From Datnioides undecimradiatus (taxonomy: Eukaryota; Chordata; Actinopteri; Lobotiformes; Datnioididae): a stretch of 64,000 nucleotides of DNA. Of the stretch, positions 29,680 to 42,480 are shown piece by piece. The stretch spans positions 2,315,047 to 2,379,046 of the forward strand of contig WARS01000071.1 of the NCBI GenBank assembly GCA_008933995.1, read 5' to 3'. Within the stretch, counting starts at the first letter, position 1, and each line of letters opens with the position of its first letter. The notes under the pieces are model-generated. The model saw only the letters and a program-made list of their open reading frames with translations, ran no database searches and was not told the DNA's origin. A program made the translations under genes and the position numbers.

Positions 29680-32200
29680 ACACAGAGACGGTGTGATTAG
29701 TCAGGAAGGAAGCCAGGTGAAGCAACGGGGTGAAGCAGACAGGAGGAGTCAGATCCAGAGACCAAGGGGAGTCCAGGAGTGACGTAGAGGAGGATGGGAC
29801 CAAGAAGCCGGGGCTGTAATCGAGCAGGTGAGACTGCAGGTTAAGGGCGAGCAGAGTCCTGGTTGACCAGGGGTACGACCACGGTCTGGTACACAAACAC
29901 AGGGGAAGAGGAAGCAACTGGAGGTGGGTGCAGGTTAACGGGGGAACTGGAGAGCGAGGCAGATTGAGCAGATGAGATGTTCCTTCATGCTTTTTGCAAA
30001 GTAACAACACAACCAGTGAAACCAGTGAAACCAGTGAAACGTGTGACGTCTAACTTTTGTTGCATGCGCTCGTATCAGGGGACGAGGCTGCGCCCTGACT
30101 GCAGCGGGTCTCCGTGCACGTCTTTGCTCCGTGGTTTAACTCAGATACTTCACTGTAATGTAAAAGTACTCTATTACAAATCCCACTAAAGTAAACGTAC
30201 AGAAGTTCTTTCAGCTGAAAGTAGTTAAAGACTCGAGGTAAAAGCATTGTTTTAAAGGGCGTCATGTGATCATCAGTACTGAGGCATTGGGGGTCTTCAG
30301 GGCACTTCATGGCACTGTTAGCAGCTCGTGGTCGTCTGACGTGTGACCCCCGACTACTCTTAATCTTAATTGCATGCTTATCTGATGATGTCAGCGTCTG
30401 CTCTTCTGTGTGTGTGTAAAGGAGTTTGTGTGTGTGTGTGCCAGTGTTTTTCAGGCCGCCCGCCAACACTCCAGCCAGGCAGCCGCACCAGGAGACAGGA
30501 AGTCAGGCGCACGGTGACATTTGCTGATGGTGATGTCATCATCCTGGGACTGAATGAGGACATGGGTCCTGTGTGGCACAGCGCAGGCACACATCCAGGC
30601 ATTCTCTCCCCCCTGCAGGGGCGTCGACAACCGGCCTCAGCCGCACACGAGGAGTGCATGCTTTCACGCTTCTCTCCTGCAGGGGGCGCCGTCTGTGCAC
30701 CCCGTCCGAGCTGGATTCGGACCGTTAGACGCTGTAACGAAGCTAGCAAACACTCCTATCAGCAGTCACGTTGCAGATCGCCAATACGTTTGCCAAACCT
30801 GCAATCTCACAAGTCGTAATGGTGAATAAAGACATCCACAATAACATTCATGTGAGCAGAAACCACATTTCATGACATCCTTAATTAATTAAAAGTTCCT
30901 TATGGGTTTCCAAATTCAAATATCTACATCTATATCTATATAATAATTGCATTTTTGATCAATTACCCTTTTAGATAACTGCAGGAAAAAACTCCCAATC
31001 CAGTTGTTATTAGTTATAATTTTAATTTCAGGTGTTAAAAACATCCCAGATATCCAAAATGTAATATTAAATATCCTAACTATACTAATAAAAATGCACT
31101 TATGCATGTCTGCAACACATATAAACATGTCAGCAGCTGTGTTTCCTTGTATAACTGCAGATGAGCGTATGATGTTGCGCATTTGCATGTCAGAGTGTTT
31201 ATTTGATGTATTTTCTAAAATGTGCTTCATAAGAATTCGCTCATAAAATCTGATATTGAGATAATTAATGTAATGATTTTGCAGGTAAACTGTTTAAAAT
31301 AAATAGAAAAGAGCTGCCATGCAGAGCTGATTTTAACTGTATTAAATGCAAATTATACAAACTGTAGCCCAGTGCTTCTCAGTCACAAGGGTTTGCAAAT
31401 TAAATCCGATGATACATGTGAGAAACATGCTTTTTCTACACTTCTCTGCTGTTATCGCTGTTGTTCTGCGAAACATACAGGAATTTAACTTCTCTGGAGC
31501 TGGAGCAGCATTTAAATGAAACCATCTGAGAACATTTTTGAGGGGAAAACGCTGCTAACAAGTCGTAGACATGTTGAAACACCACGAGGGGCCCCAGCCA
31601 GTCCCTGTTTCTCCTGTTTCAGGCTGAAAAGCTCGGGAGCAGCGCGTTTTGTTTTAAAAGCGTGCGATCGATGCAGTTTTGATGCAGAATCATAGAAGCT
31701 GTGCACCCAGAGGCCGTGCATCCATCAGATAAATGAACCCAACGTGCAAAGAGCTGCAACACATACTGAAATAAGGACTTTGCTGCTGGGTGGCTGTCAC
31801 AGAATGATGCACGACGTCTGCAGTTTGATGTGTGGGGCCACCTTAAATACGAGCCTATAGGTGATTTTGTGACATCACATGCAGTCGTGGTCCAGTCTGC
31901 AGCTTCCAGTGCAAAGTGGGAACTTGAAGCCTCGGCGCACCGAGGGTTTTGGACTTGTGAAGCAGCGTTTCCTGCAGATAAACACGAGGAAGCAGGAGAT
32001 GGTGTCATTTAGAGCTGGTTAACACAAATCTGCAGCCTCACCAGCAGACATCACATCTGAAACCCGTTCATTCAGGTCGACGCAGCGTGTCGCCGTCTGT
32101 CAAACTGAGCCGAGGGTTTGGATCAGATGCTGCAGACGCTCCCGCTCTCTCTCTGCCGGCTTCCAATCTTCTGCTATTATGAAATGATTTGTCCTTATGA
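29680..32200. other. intergenic, nothing coding recognised
   Basis: Includes an (AACCAGTGA)3 mini-array at 30010-30040 and two CCTGCAGGGGGCG-like words at about 30610 and 30676. No gene or RNA supported. Confidence 0.4.
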
Positions 32201-32221
32201 ATGAAGACAGTGCTCTGTACA

Positions 32222-32223
<2 letters not shown>

Positions 32224-32269
<46 letters not shown>

Positions 32270-32312
32270 TTTCCTCTTGGCCAGGTCACAGCAGGACTGA
32301 AGCCTGCTGGGC

Positions 32313-32350
<38 letters not shown>
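32224..32350. repeat. two long (TG)n microsatellites
   Basis: TG runs at 32224-32268 (about 22 units) and 32315-32351, separated by about 45 bp. A CA run follows at 32438-32460. Confidence 0.95.
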
Positions 32351-32354
<4 letters not shown>

Positions 32355-32459
32355 ATGATGTGTCTATGTGTGGGAAGGCATTAGCAGCCCCACTCCCACA
32401 CACTTCCCCGTGACACCCCCCTATATACATAGTCCATACACACACACACACACACACAC

Positions 32460-33039
32460 CCCCTCATATGTATATGAGTGTATATTAGTATTTTGTATTT
32501 ATATACTTGTATTTCTCACTTTTAATCTGCGTATACTCTGATTTTCAGGTCACTGAATCTTTACATTTCACAGAAACAAACATTAACCGCTGACGAAACG
32601 CGGCCCAAGGTTCCACGTCCTTCGCCGCTCCGTACGAACGTCACTCCACTTCCTGCTTCGCCAGTGAAAAATGCACATCGGACGTGAATCCAGCCCTGAG
32701 AAAAGCGCCTGACATGGACGTTGCTCCGAGGAGACTGAAGTGAATATCGGCCGAGGGACTCTGAGAGGAAACGATGATGTATACGCGTGTTGAAAGTTTA
32801 AAAAACAAGGGGAAAAATGGGAAAAATATTGATTTTATCTCAAAATGTGGATTAAAATTGCAATAATAATAATTAAATTTAACTATATTTTATATAAATG
32901 TTGTCTTGTGATATAGAAATTCCCACTAAAATGCTAAATAATAAGTTTATGTTGTTGAAATAAGGAAATTACAGACTGTTTTGTGTAGTTTCTTTCTCGT
33001 CGTGTGTGTGTCTTCATGTGTCGTGCATTGTTTTATTAT

Positions 33040-33080
<41 letters not shown>

Positions 33081-34785
33081 GTGTGCGTGCTGCCCCTCTG
33101 GGACCGCAGACAGAAGAATAGCAGCAGCTCTGCAGCGGTGTGAAGCTGAGAAAGTGTTTGCTCCCTGCTTCTTCTTCCTGTCGCCGTGTCCCCCGCACAT
33201 CCGCCCCCGCTTCCTCTCAATAGGACCTGTGGGAGCTTGAAACGTCCGCCCGTCTGTCCGTCGGTCAGAGAGCAGCCGTTTTACGACATGACCCCGCGTG
33301 GGCTGCGACAGAAACGCTTTCAACTGCTCCGGTCCCATAAATATGTCATTGATGCATCAGAAACATATCGTGCTACTGTTTTACCAGCATATAAAACATA
33401 AAAAATCCTTGTTGTTGTCACTAAAAAGTTATATTAACTTTAATAGTTAATAATTCAATAATTAATTAAGTTATTTTAGAGAAAAATGCTTCTTATTACA
33501 GTTACTTGTGTAAGAAAAAAGCCTTATAAGCACATCTGCAGCGTATAAAAGAGATATAAAAGGTCTATTTTCAAATATTCACTGTATACAATATAGCTAT
33601 GTTGCTAATTTTTGAATTTTTACCTTGCAGACTTCTGTATCGGTCTCAAAAATCACATATCGAACATGAAAAATATTGGAAAATACTGAGATGCAACCGT
33701 TTCCGGGACCTGGATGCAAGCACGATGGCGGACAGTCGTGCACAAAAGGCAAATCTGCGAGATGAGACGACGTCAGCGCGTCTTCATCTCACATGTGCAC
33801 AGCTTTAAAACAGGAGCTGTGTTCGGTCAAACCAGAGTCAGCTAACAGGACTGCTAGCGTCATGGCTAACTGAGCTAACTAGCAAAAAGCTATAAAGTTG
33901 TTTGTTTGTCCAGGGGTCAGTGCTGTCCACAGTCAACCAGGAACATGACGCATGGACTCAGATGCAAACAGAAATGCACATTGATTTCAGTTCGAGCTCG
34001 GCTGAGATCGATTTCAGCGGGGATGAATTCATCGTTTACAGAAACATTCACTGAAAAAACAGCTGTTCTGTGGCTTCAGCGGCAGTTTCGACCAGAATTC
34101 AGATTTTTTTTGATATGGGCATGGATTTATACACTCGATGATAGTTTAGTCTTCTTGTTGCCGGGTAACGCAGGTCTCCTGGCAACCGTGCATCAAGTTC
34201 AGCTGTAAGTAACCGCAGTTACATGGCAACCTTCACAACATCATCCCATAAAACCAAACTTCTGTTGACTTTATTACTATTGTGCAGCAGCTTTACCCTT
34301 ATTTCCTGTCTGAATGCTAAGCTAAGCTAAGCGGCTGCAGGCTGTAACTCCTTATTCTGCAGGCATCACCAAAGCGTAAGATCCGTCTCACAAACACATT
34401 TAGCAGATTAAGACTTCGTGAGTAAACAGCAGTTACTCCTAAATGCTCCTGCGAACACTTCCTTCTTCTTCTTCTTCTTCTTCTTCTGTGGTAAACTGAG
34501 GCAAGCTGACATCCTGCAGGTCAGAACAGGGTTTTCCAAGGTAAACGAGTCTCTGTCACTTTCCATCAACACAGTCATGAAGTAACAGGCTTTGTCTTTT
34601 CTTTCAGCATGCCTGCCCTCATTACTCTGAGAGGGGGGGGGTATGTTTGCATGCAAAGTTGGATATAGGTCAGAGCAGGGTGTATGCATGTGTGTGTGTC
34701 TGTGTGTGTGCGTGTGTGTGTGTGATTCTGAGTGTTGAAAAGGCGCTCTAATCTTTATCCATGTAACAAGTGAAAACAATGAACA
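32460..34785. other. intergenic, microsatellites only
   Basis: A TG run at 33042-33088, a (CTT)n run at about 34462-34486, a G8 tract near 34632 and a TG-rich stretch near 34685-34724. No gene supported. Confidence 0.4.
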
Positions 34786-34787
34786 TG

Positions 34788-34831
<44 letters not shown>

Positions 34832-34906
34832 CTCCACCCTCCTGCTGCTCTCAGCATCTCCCCAGTGTGGCGGCAGCACAATTCCCAGAAACTGCCCTCC
34901 ATCCAG

Positions 34907-34939
<33 letters not shown>

Positions 34940-35175
34940 GAGTGCACACACACGCGCCCACACACACACAAGTGCACACACACACACACACACGCACACT
35001 CTATAGACTCCTATCGGCTGTGTGTATAAGTCAGCGCAGCATGTTTTACACGTGTGGCGAGGTGTTTACATTGTGTATGCGCTAAGTGCAGCGGGACAAT
35101 GGTGGGATGCAGTGAATGTGGCATGGCCCTGTGTGCGTGTGTGGGTGTGTGTGTGTATATATACATTGTTGATGA

Positions 35176-35213
<38 letters not shown>

Positions 35214-35317
35214 GGTGGGGGGGCAGGGGTGTTTGTTTCTCTTTAACCCTGTGTGTCTTTTGTTTGTCTGTTTTCCTCTGTGCACAGAACGCACCGTCAG
35301 CACTTTTCTGATTGTTT

Positions 35318-35365
<48 letters not shown>

Positions 35366-35405
35366 GGCGAGCATGTGACCTTGTATAACGTGTGTGTGTG
35401 CATGT
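34785..35405. repeat. cluster of CA/TG microsatellites
   Basis: CA runs at about 34790-34832, 34912-34940, 34963-34998 and 35176-35212, then a TG run at 35319-35364. About half of this 600-bp stretch is CA/TG. Open frames here are repeat artefacts. Confidence 0.9.
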
Positions 35406-36561
35406 GATAAACAGGTAGCGGGGCCTAGTATTCGGTCACATCCACAGTTATGGATGTGTCTGTGTGTCACTGTAGGAGCCGTCACTGGACTTAAACTCAC
35501 TAAACCCTTCAAACGTTCACAAAAACCCAGTTTCCCGTACCTCTGACTCTCCGCGGTCACGTTTAAAACGAGTATTAAACCGGAAAGAGGAAGACTTTTA
35601 ACTCCGAGGCGGCTCCGTCGGCCTTTTATTCAATCCAGCTGCTGCTCGTCGCATCCAAACCATCCACAGGTGGTTCTGCTGCTGCAGAGAAGCTCCAGGC
35701 TCTAAAACACGGACACACACACACGCACACACACGTCGAATCTGCAGCACAGTTTCCACCAATCGGTGCCTGAGTTACGGTGTGCAGAGCATGATGATGT
35801 CGCAGTGAAGTTGACCTTTGACCTTTTGGTTCTGCTCCTTTGACCTAGAAATCTGCCCGTGTCTGCACTGGATGCCCTGAACGTTGCTGTGGTATCGAAA
35901 ATGAAGTGAAATACTCAAACCCAGAGGGCCCTGCGTCGTCACAGTGGGTCAGGTTAATAAAGTGGAACTGATCTCACTGATCTGAAGTCCAGTCGGTCCA
36001 GGGTGTTTTATTGTTGCTGCAGGAGGGGAAACTGTCCTCAGGTCAGGTCTGTCGCTGTGAACATGATTAGGGAGGTTCTGTACGGGTCAGTTTGGACTGC
36101 GAAGACCTCCGCTTCGTCTTTCCTGCCTGTGAGGCAACACCCGGGGCAAAGACAACACGTCCGGCCTCTGTCTGCAGAGTGTGACTCGCTCTAACTGCAG
36201 AATGGAAATCTTCATTTCATGATTCACTTTCAGCGAGTGACCCACACCAGAAACACGTCAGCGCTGCTTCAAGAAGCAACAACGAACATTTTCAGAAAAT
36301 CATTAATTAAAGTCTTAAACGCTGGTTCAGACGTCAGAGCGTCGCGATGTCGCACAACAGGAAACAGTTAGTTAGCATGTCTTAGCCTCTTTTAGCTTGG
36401 TTTGCAGCCTAGCTTGTTAGCATTAAGAGTGATGTTTCACACACACACACACACACACGCTGAACATCATGTACTTGTACACATCACCCAGCTATGCACG
36501 GTCATAAATTCACATACAGAAAATAGCATGTGAGCATTTGAACGACCATACACACATGCTG

Positions 36562-36596
<35 letters not shown>

Positions 36597-37975
36597 TCGC
36601 TCCCTCTCTCTCTCCGTGCACTGATCCCCTCCCTCCGTCTTTAACATTTTCGGAATAGTTGCAGCGACCACAGAATACTTTCCCAACTTCTGTGGCTGAC
36701 TAAACTAGCGGCTCTGAGTTCGTTCGCCATCGCTCCTCCTCGTCCTGCCCCCTCATCCCTTCTTGTTCCCCTCCATCTGTCACTCGCATCCTGTAAATAC
36801 AGTACGGCACACTATGTCTTCATACGTCCTGTCAGCTCCTCGTGCTTCCTTCCACGTCTCACCTCATTCATCTTTAATTCATTCCTTTAAGTTCTCATCT
36901 TCTTCTCATCGTTTCTCCTGTTTATACTCAAGGCTGCTGCGTTTCCGTTCAGTTTGTGTCAAATCTTAAATGTTTAATGTGACACTAGTGTCCATAATTC
37001 AGTGCATGTGTCAAGAAGGAGGCAACAGCAGCAGCTTCCACTGTTTTGGGAGCAAAACTATTCTGAAAAGCACATTTCTGCTGCTTTTGTGTCAAAAGTT
37101 CAAAACCGCAAACCTAATTTATCCAAAACAAACATTTCTATTATAATTTAGCTCTTTTTCAAAGGATGCATGCAGGATTCCCTGTTGCGTGCATCTTCAT
37201 AGCGCCCACTGGAGATCAGCTCTGCAGATGAAGCTGTTTGTCGCAGGTTCAAAGACGTTTCAGCGTCTGCAGAAGCAACGCGCTGCAGATGTTTTATCGT
37301 GCGGCGGTGTGGCAGCGGGGCGAAGGCAGCCTGTGTTTAAAGACTCAATAAACTCACCAGGAATGCTGCTTCTGTCCTGCGAGTGGAGATGGAGTCCTCG
37401 GTGGAGGTGTCACAGCGGTGGAGGATGCAGAAGCTGGTCGCTATTATGGGCAAAGCTCTCGTCGCCTGCGCGCCACAGTGGACTCAAGTCAGACCCGCGA
37501 GGTGCACCACAGAAACGCCACAGGAGATCCTCAGTAGCGGACGCTGGTGTTAGCATTCACTCCTTCTACACTCTGCAGGCGTTATTCTTGTTTTTATTTG
37601 TTTATTGTTGATTTGAAAAAATAAGTCTTATAATATTGTAAATTGTTAAATATAATCAACCTGTATTACGTGATATTGCTTCCATAGAGTTTTACTGTGA
37701 CATGATTTCCATCCAGCAGGAAGCAGAGTCTTTATGGAGCGAGGTAGAAAGTCAGGGTGTGACGTCTAAATTTGGAAAATATGCTTTTGCAAAAACAGAC
37801 TTAAGTGTTTCTGCTAACATACTCAGGATGGCGGGGTGGGTAACCGTCGGTCTCAGAGGCTCGTAGAGGAGCCGATGTGCACACCTCCCAGATGTCAGCA
37901 GCTCTTTGTGTGAAGCATGGATGGATTACCGAACAGGACTAAAGGGCAGAGTGTTTAGAGTTGACATGGGAAGGA
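35405..37975. other. intergenic, nothing coding recognised
   Basis: Short CA runs near 36439-36459 and 36573-36595. No supportable gene. Confidence 0.4.
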
Positions 37976-38475
37976 AAGAGACATAAAATAACCGCAGAGA
38001 GACGTAAAAACAACTACAGAGACACAAAAGTACCACAAAGAGACATAAAACTACCACAGGGAGACATTAAACGACTACAAAAAGACACAAAATAACTATG
38101 GAAATGCACAAATGCTTAAAGATGCAAAACTACTACAAACATCACAAAACAACTGCAAAAAGGAACAAACAGGCACAAAACTAGTACAAAAGTCATAAGC
38201 AACAACAAAAGTCACAACATGACTGCAAAAAGACACAAAACAGCTGCAAAAATGCCCAAAAGTATGACTTTAAGACACAAAACTACTAAAAAAATTCACA
38301 AAACAACTTTAGAAAGTCACAAAACAGCTGCAAAGATGCACAAAACTATAACTGACGGACACACAACAGCTATGAAAAGGCACAAAAGTACCACGAGGAG
38401 ACATTAAACGACTACGAAAGGATACAAAACAACAATTAAAGACACAAAACAACTACAAAAAGAGACAGACAGGCT
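37975..38475. repeat. degenerate minisatellite of AGACACAAAACNACTACAAA units
   Basis: About 500 bp of imperfect tandem units of about 20-24 bp built on GACACAAAA and ACTACAAA or GCTGCAAA. It creates a long Lys/His/Thr-rich open frame (for example at 38219-38407) that is not a gene. Confidence 0.9.
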
Positions 38476-38479
38476 ACAG

Positions 38480-40100
38480 AAGGGACGCAACACAAAGACG
38501 GACAAAGCAGCTACAGACGAACACTGTGTCTCATAAGGTGTCGATGGTGTGGACGTGCTCGAAGCAAACTGGTGGATCCAGGCATCCTGTTTGAAGGCCA
38601 CATGTTTATTATTATTATTTATATTATTTTACCTTCCCCTGTTCACCACATATTGATATTATGTAGTTATCCATGTAAACTGTGTTTTTCTGGTATAAAT
38701 CTCATCACAAAGCACCTTCGAATCAGCAGATTGGTGCAAAACCATCATTAAAAACCCATTTATTCTGATTCCAGCATGAAAATTCACCTCAAACATCCTT
38801 CATCTTACATTACCCTTAGATTATATGCTAAAAACACTTCACTGTGCTCAAAACAAACATTTAAAATAGGCATTTAAAACCCTAAAAGGGCATTTCTCAT
38901 TAATCCGTCTGTCTCTGTTTCACCGCTCAGCCGGGTCCGGGTCGGTGAAACCCAGCAGATCATGGTGACCGCATGATTTAGTCTGTTTATTAAAAACTGT
39001 GCTCACTTTCCAAATCATCATCATTTCAGGCCTGAGGTCTCAGTTTCAATGCAGCGTGACAATGACCTGACCGAGACGTTAAACAGCTGATCCACGGCAC
39101 CACGCTCAGGTGGTGCATTCAGGAGCCGCTGGGAAGAAGAAGCGATTCAGCATTTACAGGCTCACGTGGATTTAAAAAAAAAACAACATGGAAGTCGTGG
39201 AAACAAAATGCGAAACATGGACGTTTCTTACATAACGCCGCCTCCTGACGGCATAAATGTGATAAATACATTAAAAAGACTGATGCTGACTGTGATGGAT
39301 CAGCTGTCTGCAGCAAGTTTCACGTCTCTACAAATTGATTTTTGTAGAAATGAACCGAAACCGCAGGCTGCCTGGAAAGGAGGAAAATCCAAATAAAAAC
39401 TTACTGTACGGTTTGGAAAATGGTCGGCAGTAATTCAAAGTACACATAATTTGTATTAAATTAGGTAAAGCATGCAGAGACACCGCTGTAATCCTTGAGG
39501 GTCCTTTAAGGCGACCTACCACGCTCTGGAAACTATGGGATACACTTCACTGACTGACTTAATCCACCAAGCATAACTGAACAATTAAATAAAAAACAAA
39601 GAGAAACTGCCAAGAAAAATCAGATTCACTGCATTCCTGCCGTCTCTCTGCCGCGCTCCAGCAGTGATGGAAGGCCGAATTACAGCGTTTTGAAACCGCA
39701 CTGCTGCGGACTCGGTGCTGAAGCTGCAGCCGCTCTGCCTCTCGCTCCCTGCTCCTGCTCCTCCACCAGAACGCGATCGCATCCCGGGTCAAGTCCAGAT
39801 CCTGACTGGAGAACACGGACGGATGTTCAGCAGAGCTACGGGTCTGCAGCTTTAGCGGCGCTCTGCACAGCTGCAGTGTTCACTGCGCACATGAAATAAA
39901 CAGGGAAACAGATTCAGTGAACTTTGCAACTGTTGGATCTTTGTCCCGAGCTAATGCACTGAACTTCACAGACGTTAGCTTTAAACTAGCGAGCGGCCGA
40001 CTTGCTGCGTGTGTTTGTGTTGCAGCTGCGGCCTCGGACTTGAACTCACTGCAGACTCTTCACCTTGCGAGGCTCAAGCTGAGGATCCATCTCGCCGGGG
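38480..40100. other. intergenic, nothing recognised
   Basis: No gene or named repeat supported. A GC-richer patch lies at about 39640-39860. Confidence 0.35.
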
Positions 40101-40149
40101 TTCAAGTTGTGCTTTGCGTTTGTAGCCGAACCACAATCAGACCAATCGG

Positions 40150-40318
40150 CGTCCGGCCGGCAGCGACTAGCGACGTTAGCGCCGATGCCGCCGTGACATC
40201 AGTTACATCAGGTCTCGAGAGCGTTTCCTCGTTGAAAGAAGAGCAAAGAACGACACAGATGACTTTTCTCAGTGGAAAGCTCTTCTTCCATCTAACCTTG
40301 GCAGGCAGTCTCCCATGA
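40150..40318 (+). pseudogene. possible remnant of a transposon-like RecQ-type helicase gene, N-terminal piece
   Basis: A frame ending at TGA 40316-40318 reads GLESVSSLKEEQRTT then MTFLSGKLFFHL. Helicase families of the RecQ type have LKEEQ...ALxxFLxGKDVF just before the Walker A motif, but no GKS box follows. A related fragment (ELEHISSLKEEKT) is at 44178-44275, and flanking sequence such as GATTCATTG...TTAGCCCAT also matches between the two. Both are short and stop early. The family assignment is from memory and tentative. Confidence 0.3.
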
Positions 40319-41383
40319 TTCATTGCGTTTGGTTGATGGTACAGATTAGCCCATAACGAAAGACCAATAAAACAGACAGATGAAACACAAAATAAGTTAG
40401 TAAAATGATGTTTGAGTTGAAGAGTTTGCAGATTTCTTTTCTAGTTGACACCAGAAAACCAGACGGCAGCGTTAGAATCAGGCCAGCAATAGCACCTACA
40501 ATTAGTTTTGCCCTTAGCTCCTCTGGTCTCCTCTGCCATGCTTTAATCACAGATCGTCTGCCCTGATTTAAATTAGGATGTTTTTTGCCTCAGAAATGAC
40601 GAGAACGAACATCATCATTATCCCATTTCACCTCTAAATCACTTTCTCTCCCCTCGACCGCACTCAAAACAGCTGCAGCCTCTGGAAAGTGGTAAAGCTG
40701 CACTTAGGTTTTAAATTAGTGGCTTTGCTGGAGGAATGAGTTTGTGTTGTTTTAACAAATGGCTGGGCCGACCAGTTTTGGGTGGGACAGAGGGTCGGAG
40801 ACATGCAGAACCGCTTTTGCAGTCAAGACAAGGAAGAAATGTACTTTGCTGTTTTGGACTAACAGGAAATGATAGAAGACGAGAGCTGGCGGCTGTCAAT
40901 CACGCGTCGCGTGGAAAAGCTCTCACCAGTTTTGAGTCAAAAAGCCGAATAAAAGAGAAGGAAAAACTTCTTTTTGCAGAGATTTAATACTTTATTCTGT
41001 GTTTTGTGACAGCCCCATGGTGCTTCAGCACTGTCAACAATTTGTACAAACGTGTTCCAGCTGCGAGCATCTGTTCCATGTCTGTTATATTTGCATTGTG
41101 GGAAAACATCTATCAGCAACCCAGAAATCAAACACACTCAGCCTGAATATTAATCGCGGGGCCTTCTTAATCCGGCGAACCTGGCACGGATTAGGACACA
41201 GAACCAAACTGGGGCACAGCTCGAGTTTCTTCAGAGGAGGAATTACTAGAACGAACATCCTCATTATCCCACGTCACATCTAAATCACTTTCTCTTTCAA
41301 AACAACTGCAGCCGAGAACACTGGCCCAGAATATGGATAGTATTTAGGTTTAAAATTAGTGGTTTGCGATGTTTTCTCACACG

Positions 41384-41404
41384 CACACACACACACACAC
41401 GCAC

Positions 41405-41443
<39 letters not shown>
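41384..41443. repeat. compound CA/CG microsatellite
   Basis: About 60 bp of CA units with scattered GC interruptions. Confidence 0.95.
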
Positions 41444-41444
<1 letters not shown>

Positions 41445-41789
41445 CTCGGGGTGTGCACAGAAAACACTCACGCGTCTGTAAAAACTTGTAAACTTGTATT
41501 TGGGTAAAGACGGAGCGTCGCTGTTCGTGCTGACCTGCTTTCAATAATGATGATGTGGGGGGAAGAAAAAACAAAATGATAAACTAAAAATACTAAAATA
41601 AACATTCTCATTATCCCACTTTATGGCTAAATTACCATCTGCTCGCTCAGACGCTCGACTGAGGCAACGGCCCCGAAAACAGCCGGCGGTGAGAGGCTGA
41701 AGCTCTGCTCTTTGTTTTAGCAGAGAGAGGAGAAAGAGCTCAATCGCAAATTGATAACTACTAACTCTAGAACTGCTGAGGGTTGGACG

Positions 41790-41836
41790 GACACTGGACC
41801 CGGACCTGGATCTGGACCTAGACCTGGACCTGGAGG
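41790..41836. repeat. GGACCT hexamer array
   Basis: Seven or so imperfect GGACCT/GGATCT units, about 45 bp. Confidence 0.8.
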
Positions 41837-42089
41837 ACAGATTGTTTTTCAGCTGCTGTTCCCAAAGCCAGGAATGAACTTTAAACCTCGACTCTCACAA
41901 CAAGTCGGCTCAGGATCGCGGACAGTTTGAAGTCGTCCAGAAGATGATGATCGAAAGCTGCAAAACAGCCAAGTGTGTTTTACACTTTACGTGTTTGGAA
42001 ATTCATATTTTTTAAAATACAAATCCTTGAAAATCAAACCACACGGGCGACTCTGTGTAGAAGTACACGGAGCGACCACTGGACAGCTT

Positions 42090-42480
42090 TGAAGCCTTGA
42101 GTTTTCCGGACGTTGCCATCTTGGCTTTAAGAGGAGGATCTGACCATATTTGGCTGCCATGCATACGAACTGCTGCACCTCTGTCCAGATTGACGGTCGC
42201 CGCGGTAGCAACTTGTCACCCACGTGTTAGCCGCACCTTATAGCATACCCTGCCTTTTCACCTGTTTTACAAAATGAATATCCAGCTGTATTGAAGACCT
42301 GAAACTAGCGAAGTGAGACCTTGAACTCTTCACAATAATGTTTCCTGAGCTAATGAATCAAGTGAGAAGTCGCGTCCATTTTGCCATTGACTTACAGCAA
42401 ATATATATGATCTTACATGCTTTGATAACCATTGAGTCGCCCCCTGGTGGCCATTAGAGAGAAGCTTCTGCACTGGCTTC
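42090..42480 (-). mobile_element. interspersed teleost repeat carrying GCCCCCTGGTGGCC
   Basis: Contains CATTGAGTCGCCCCCTGGTGG and CTTCTGCACTGGCTTCACTT, words I associate with abundant teleost repeats, plus a CCATCTTGGC end near 42113. No ORF. The minus-strand GGCCACCAGGGGGCGA (42437-42452) is CTCF-core-like. Boundaries are approximate. Confidence 0.45.

Noticed and set aside
34408..34989. 193-residue minus-strand open frame
   Set aside because: Made of TG/CA microsatellite translation (Cys-Val and Thr-His runs) plus a CTT repeat; no domain.
38219..38407. Lys/His/Thr-rich 62-residue frame
   Set aside because: Translation of a degenerate minisatellite, not a histone-like protein.
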